A stretch of 64,000 bases of DNA from an uncultured Actinomycetes bacterium (GTDB taxonomy: Bacteria; Actinomycetota; Acidimicrobiia; Acidimicrobiales; RAAP-2): the NCBI GenBank assembly GCA_903828785.1, contig CAIKNP010000003.1:1-64000 (forward strand), given 5' to 3'. Position 1 is the first letter of the stretch, and every line of letters starts with the position of its first letter. The notes below the pieces were generated by a model. It saw only the letters and a list, made by a program, of their open reading frames with translations. It did not search any database and was not told the DNA's origin. Position numbers and translations under genes: made by a program. Positions 61,524 through 64,000 of this stretch are shown piece by piece.

Positions 61524-62987
61524 TTACAGATTCTCTTCCAATTCGAGCATCATCGCGTGACGATCTTCGCCCGTCGGATTGACGAAGTACTTGGAACGTA
61601 CCACGAACCAGTAGTAGGCCATGGGGATGAAACCAAGCCCCATGGAACCGAGGCCGACCCACAGCGTCGTCCCATTCAAGTTCGGGATGACCTTGAGGAA
61701 GATAAATCCCATGAAGAGGGCGCCCAGCAGGGGCCACAGGCCAATGAGGAAGAAATTAGCCACCGAGGTAAAGAGCTGTCGGCGGTACAAAATAACCACC
61801 GAGAGTCCAGCCATGCAGTAGTAGAAGCAAATCTGTAAGCCAATGGCGTTGTAGCCATCACTCAAGATGTTGGCGACGCTGCCGATGTATTGCGAACCTA
61901 CGAAGAGCGCGAGCGAGACCACCGTCACGAAAATGGTGGCCACCAGCGGAGTCTTACGTTCGGCGTGCACCCGGCCCAAACCGGCGGGCAGCGTCCTATC
62001 CCGGCCCATGGCGAAGAGGGTTCGAGTGACTTGGATGAGGGTCGTTTCGAGGGTGGCTACCGTCGACAGCAAGACAGCGACCACGATCAACTTGCCGCCA
62101 GTCCCGTGCCACACCGTCTGGCCGAGCACGGCCAGAATGTCGGCCGCGTTATTGCCGTCGGCGAGTTGAGCGTGGGTCAACACCATGTTCGAGGCCACCG
62201 TGAAGAGTTCAAAGAGGCTAAAGACGACGAGGGTGCCCAGAATGCCCCCCATGCCCGAGGTGTGCTTGGCCGACTTGGTTTCCTCGTTCAAGTTAGCGGT
62301 CACGTCCCAGCCCCAGAAGTAGAAGGCGGCCAAGAGCGCTCCTGAAACGAAGCCACTGAAACCACCACTCGAGTGGAAAATCGAAGGGGCAAACCAGTGC
62401 CAGGAGAACGCGGTGACGTGGTGGGCGTGGAAGATCGCCATCAGGGCAAAGAGCACGAGGAAGAACACCTCAATGCACGACATGATGATCTGCACGGTCA
62501 CCGTAACGGTGACACCGGCGGCCACCGCCGCGACCATCAAGAGGAAGAAGAGGGCCCCAAAGAGTGTGATGAGTCCCTTGTTCGACGCCCAGGAGTTGGA
62601 AAAGAGGCCCAGAACACTGGAACCAGCGGGAAAGGTGGCGATAACCATGAAAATCAGTGCAGATACGACGACCGACCAGCCCGAAAGGTAGCCCAGAATG
62701 GGGTGAAGGGCGCGGCGAACCCACGAGAAGGTGGCCCCCGCGTGGGAAGAGTCACGAGACAGGTAGCGGAAGGCAAAGACAATGCCGAACATGAAGAAAC
62801 CGCAATAGAGGAGGGCGGCGGGACCACCGTAGGCCACGGCTCCAAACAGGGCCACCGTAGTGGCCGCGATGGAGTAGGCCGGAGCGGAGCCGGCGATAGC
62901 CATGATTGACGAGTCAAAGAGCCCAAGAACCCCAGAACGAAGAGCGTGCTCGGGGGCACTCGAATTTTGGTCGATGGTGTCAGTCAC
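61524..62987 (-). CDS. APC family amino acid permease
   Basis: This 487-residue membrane protein of the amino acid-polyamine-organocation superfamily has about twelve hydrophobic helices, the helix-1 region GVLGLFDSSIMAIAGSAPAYSIAA, and the loop VTRTLFAMGRDRTLPAGLGRVHAERKTP. The substrate is unknown. The start is a GTG at 62987 with AAGGAGG seven bases ahead, one of the strongest ribosome sites in the window. It lies 48 bases upstream of the SIS gene and divergent from the glycosyltransferase. It may export or import an amino acid or amine linked to the amino-sugar module. Confidence 0.88.
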   Translation of the reverse strand: MTDTIDQNSSAPEHALRSGVLGLFDSSIMAIAGSAPAYSIAATTVALFGAVAYGGPAALLYCGFFMFGIVFAFRYLSRDSSHAGATFSWVRRALHPILGYLSGWSVVVSALIFMVIATFPAGSSVLGLFSNSWASNKGLITLFGALFFLLMVAAVAAGVTVTVTVQIIMSCIEVFFLVLFALMAIFHAHHVTAFSWHWFAPSIFHSSGGFSGFVSGALLAAFYFWGWDVTANLNEETKSAKHTSGMGGILGTLVVFSLFELFTVASNMVLTHAQLADGNNAADILAVLGQTVWHGTGGKLIVVAVLLSTVATLETTLIQVTRTLFAMGRDRTLPAGLGRVHAERKTPLVATIFVTVVSLALFVGSQYIGSVANILSDGYNAIGLQICFYYCMAGLSVVILYRRQLFTSVANFFLIGLWPLLGALFMGFIFLKVIPNLNGTTLWVGLGSMGLGFIPMAYYWFVVRSKYFVNPTGEDRHAMMLELEENL

Positions 62988-63142
62988 GACAACCTCCTTT
63001 ATTTTGATATCACCTTCTACTGCGATTTGTATAGCAACGTGGAATACCCTAGACGTTATTGAATAGCGGGTGGGGAATATCTCGAAAGTCCCGAGTACAT
63101 TGCAACAGCATCAATCATTGACTTCAACCCGGAAAGGTCGCC

Positions 63143-64000
63143 GTGTCTCTGTTTACGCGTTTTGACAACAGCGGCGAGCAAAGCAGCGACGACATTCTCG
63201 CCGCGCGCTGGCGATCATTCCACGATGAGGTTCAGCGGCACTCCTCCCAACCCGGAGGACGCTTACTGGCGCTGGTATTCGGACACGAGACACGCCGCCG
63301 ACAGTGGGCTCAGGGCCTGCGTGATCGCCTGCGCCCTCCCCGTTCCTCGACTGCTCACGCTGATAGCTTCCTGGCTCATCGATCTCGCTTAGCGCTTCGG
63401 GTGGATGCCGTCGAGCTCGGGGACCATGATTACGCACTTGTCGCGGTAGATCCCCACTCTCCATCGGGGGCACTCGCCGCGATGCGCCTGGCCCTGGCGA
63501 GCAACTACGAATGGATTCTTATCAGCGATAACACGCAGGCCCTCTTGGCCAGCAGTGTGACCGAGCTGTGGCGTCGACGCGAGGACGGCGACGTCATTTT
63601 TGGAGATTTGGATGACGACCCTTGGCCCCAGCTGGGCTCCGCCGCGCTCGGTCCACACAGCCTGCTCAGTGAAAACCTGGTCACGCGTCCCACTCTTGTG
63701 CGCCGAGGAATAATCACCGATCTCGCAGTGGGACTTCGGGTGGAGGCCGGGGACGCGTGGGAGTGGGACTTGATGCTGCAATTGTGCGAAGCAAAGGTCC
63801 GCTTTGTGCACGTCCCCCTCCTGCTCGGAGTCGCTTCGGGCGCGCTGCAAGAGAGCAGTGACCAACAACGAGTCGTGGCCGAAGCGCTGGCCCGACGGGG
63901 TGTCACGACCAGGGTTGAGGCGGGTGCTCGTCCGGGACTCGTTTCGTGGAACATTGAACGAGATGATTGGCCAATGGTCGACATCATCATCCCGACGCGG
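63143..64000 (+). CDS. glycosyltransferase-like protein, 5' part only
   Basis: The frame from the GTG at 63143 is open to the end of the window (286 codons, no stop). Its last residues, WNIERDDWPMVDIIIPTR, match the start of a family 2 glycosyltransferase domain, so the gene continues beyond 64000. The first 270 residues form an N-terminal domain with WILISDN and DVIFGDLDD segments typical of glycosyltransferases that carry a degenerate GT-A-like domain before the active one. GGAAAGG lies five bases before the start. It is divergent from the APC permease gene. Confidence 0.75.
   Translation, partial: MSLFTRFDNSGEQSSDDILAARWRSFHDEVQRHSSQPGGRLLALVFGHETRRRQWAQGLRDRLRPPRSSTAHADSFLAHRSRLALRVDAVELGDHDYALVAVDPHSPSGALAAMRLALASNYEWILISDNTQALLASSVTELWRRREDGDVIFGDLDDDPWPQLGSAALGPHSLLSENLVTRPTLVRRGIITDLAVGLRVEAGDAWEWDLMLQLCEAKVRFVHVPLLLGVASGALQESSDQQRVVAEALARRGVTTRVEAGARPGLVSWNIERDDWPMVDIIIPTR

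Noticed and set aside
1-64000. Insertion sequences, phage genes, toxin-antitoxin pairs or CRISPR arrays
   Set aside because: I looked for transposase, integrase, Cas-like and toxin motifs and for terminal inverted repeats in the listed reading frames and gaps and saw none.

Overview
The window is chromosomal DNA of a bacterium that is most probably an actinomycete (phylum Actinomycetota, perhaps class Acidimicrobiia; the class is a guess). The grounds are frequent GTG starts, moderately GC-rich coding sequence, a FolP2-type dihydropteroate-synthase-like protein, a PAC2-family protein, and the unit hrcA-dnaJ-rsmE-HIT-phoH-ybeY-CNNM-era. The genome is compact: stop and start codons overlap by 1-4 bases in most operons, and several convergent pairs touch or overlap. 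I saw no insertion sequence, phage gene or CRISPR array.

Region 1 (1-31.2 kb) is housekeeping. In order it holds tRNA-Asn; dnaG with a short sigma factor; a DrrAB-like ABC exporter and an MFS carrier; glyS, hemW, photolyase, recO, a small membrane protein and uppS; a DinG-type helicase; a TauE/SafE permease overlapping the end of era; the 7-kb heat-shock/ribosome-maturation operon running from hrcA (with a CIRCE operator) to era; a Gfo/Idh/MocA oxidoreductase; lepA; rpsT with a clear terminator; holA and folP2; a PAC2 protein; a YgjP-type metallopeptidase with leuS; and tRNA-Ala.

Region 2 (31.2-46.5 kb) is accessory and rich in exported proteins. It holds two small genes of unknown function, a peptide-type ABC importer (two permeases, two ATPases, one binding protein), a secreted pentapeptide-repeat protein, a Cys-rich small protein with a hairpin leader, a secreted GH16 beta-glucanase divergent from a large secreted Ig-like repeat protein, and a GH1 beta-glucosidase. 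A plausible reading is beta-glucan (laminarin-like) breakdown outside the cell, oligosaccharide import and intracellular hydrolysis. A decayed receiver-domain fragment and a gene-poor scar follow, then a thioredoxin.

Region 3 (46.5-63 kb) lies almost wholly on the minus strand and looks like two sugar modules. One (62987 down to 52217) has an APC permease, a GlmS-like SIS-domain enzyme, a second peptide-type ABC importer, a GH20 beta-N-acetylhexosaminidase and a probable GNAT-like acyltransferase; this suggests chito-oligosaccharide or other amino-sugar oligomer use. The second (52121 down to 48302) has a DeoR regulator, a BtpA/SgcQ-family barrel protein, an FGGY sugar kinase and an SDR dehydrogenase, suggesting catabolism of a polyol or rare sugar. 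An SDR lacking the usual catalytic residues and an LigB-type extradiol dioxygenase follow.

The right edge (63143-64000) is the open 5' part of a plus-strand glycosyltransferase-like gene. The candidates for undescribed biology are the DeoR-BtpA-FGGY-SDR module, the GH20/SIS/GNAT-like module with a palindrome and hairpin in the leader of its binding-protein gene, and the structured leaders at the TauE/SafE and Cys-rich protein genes.
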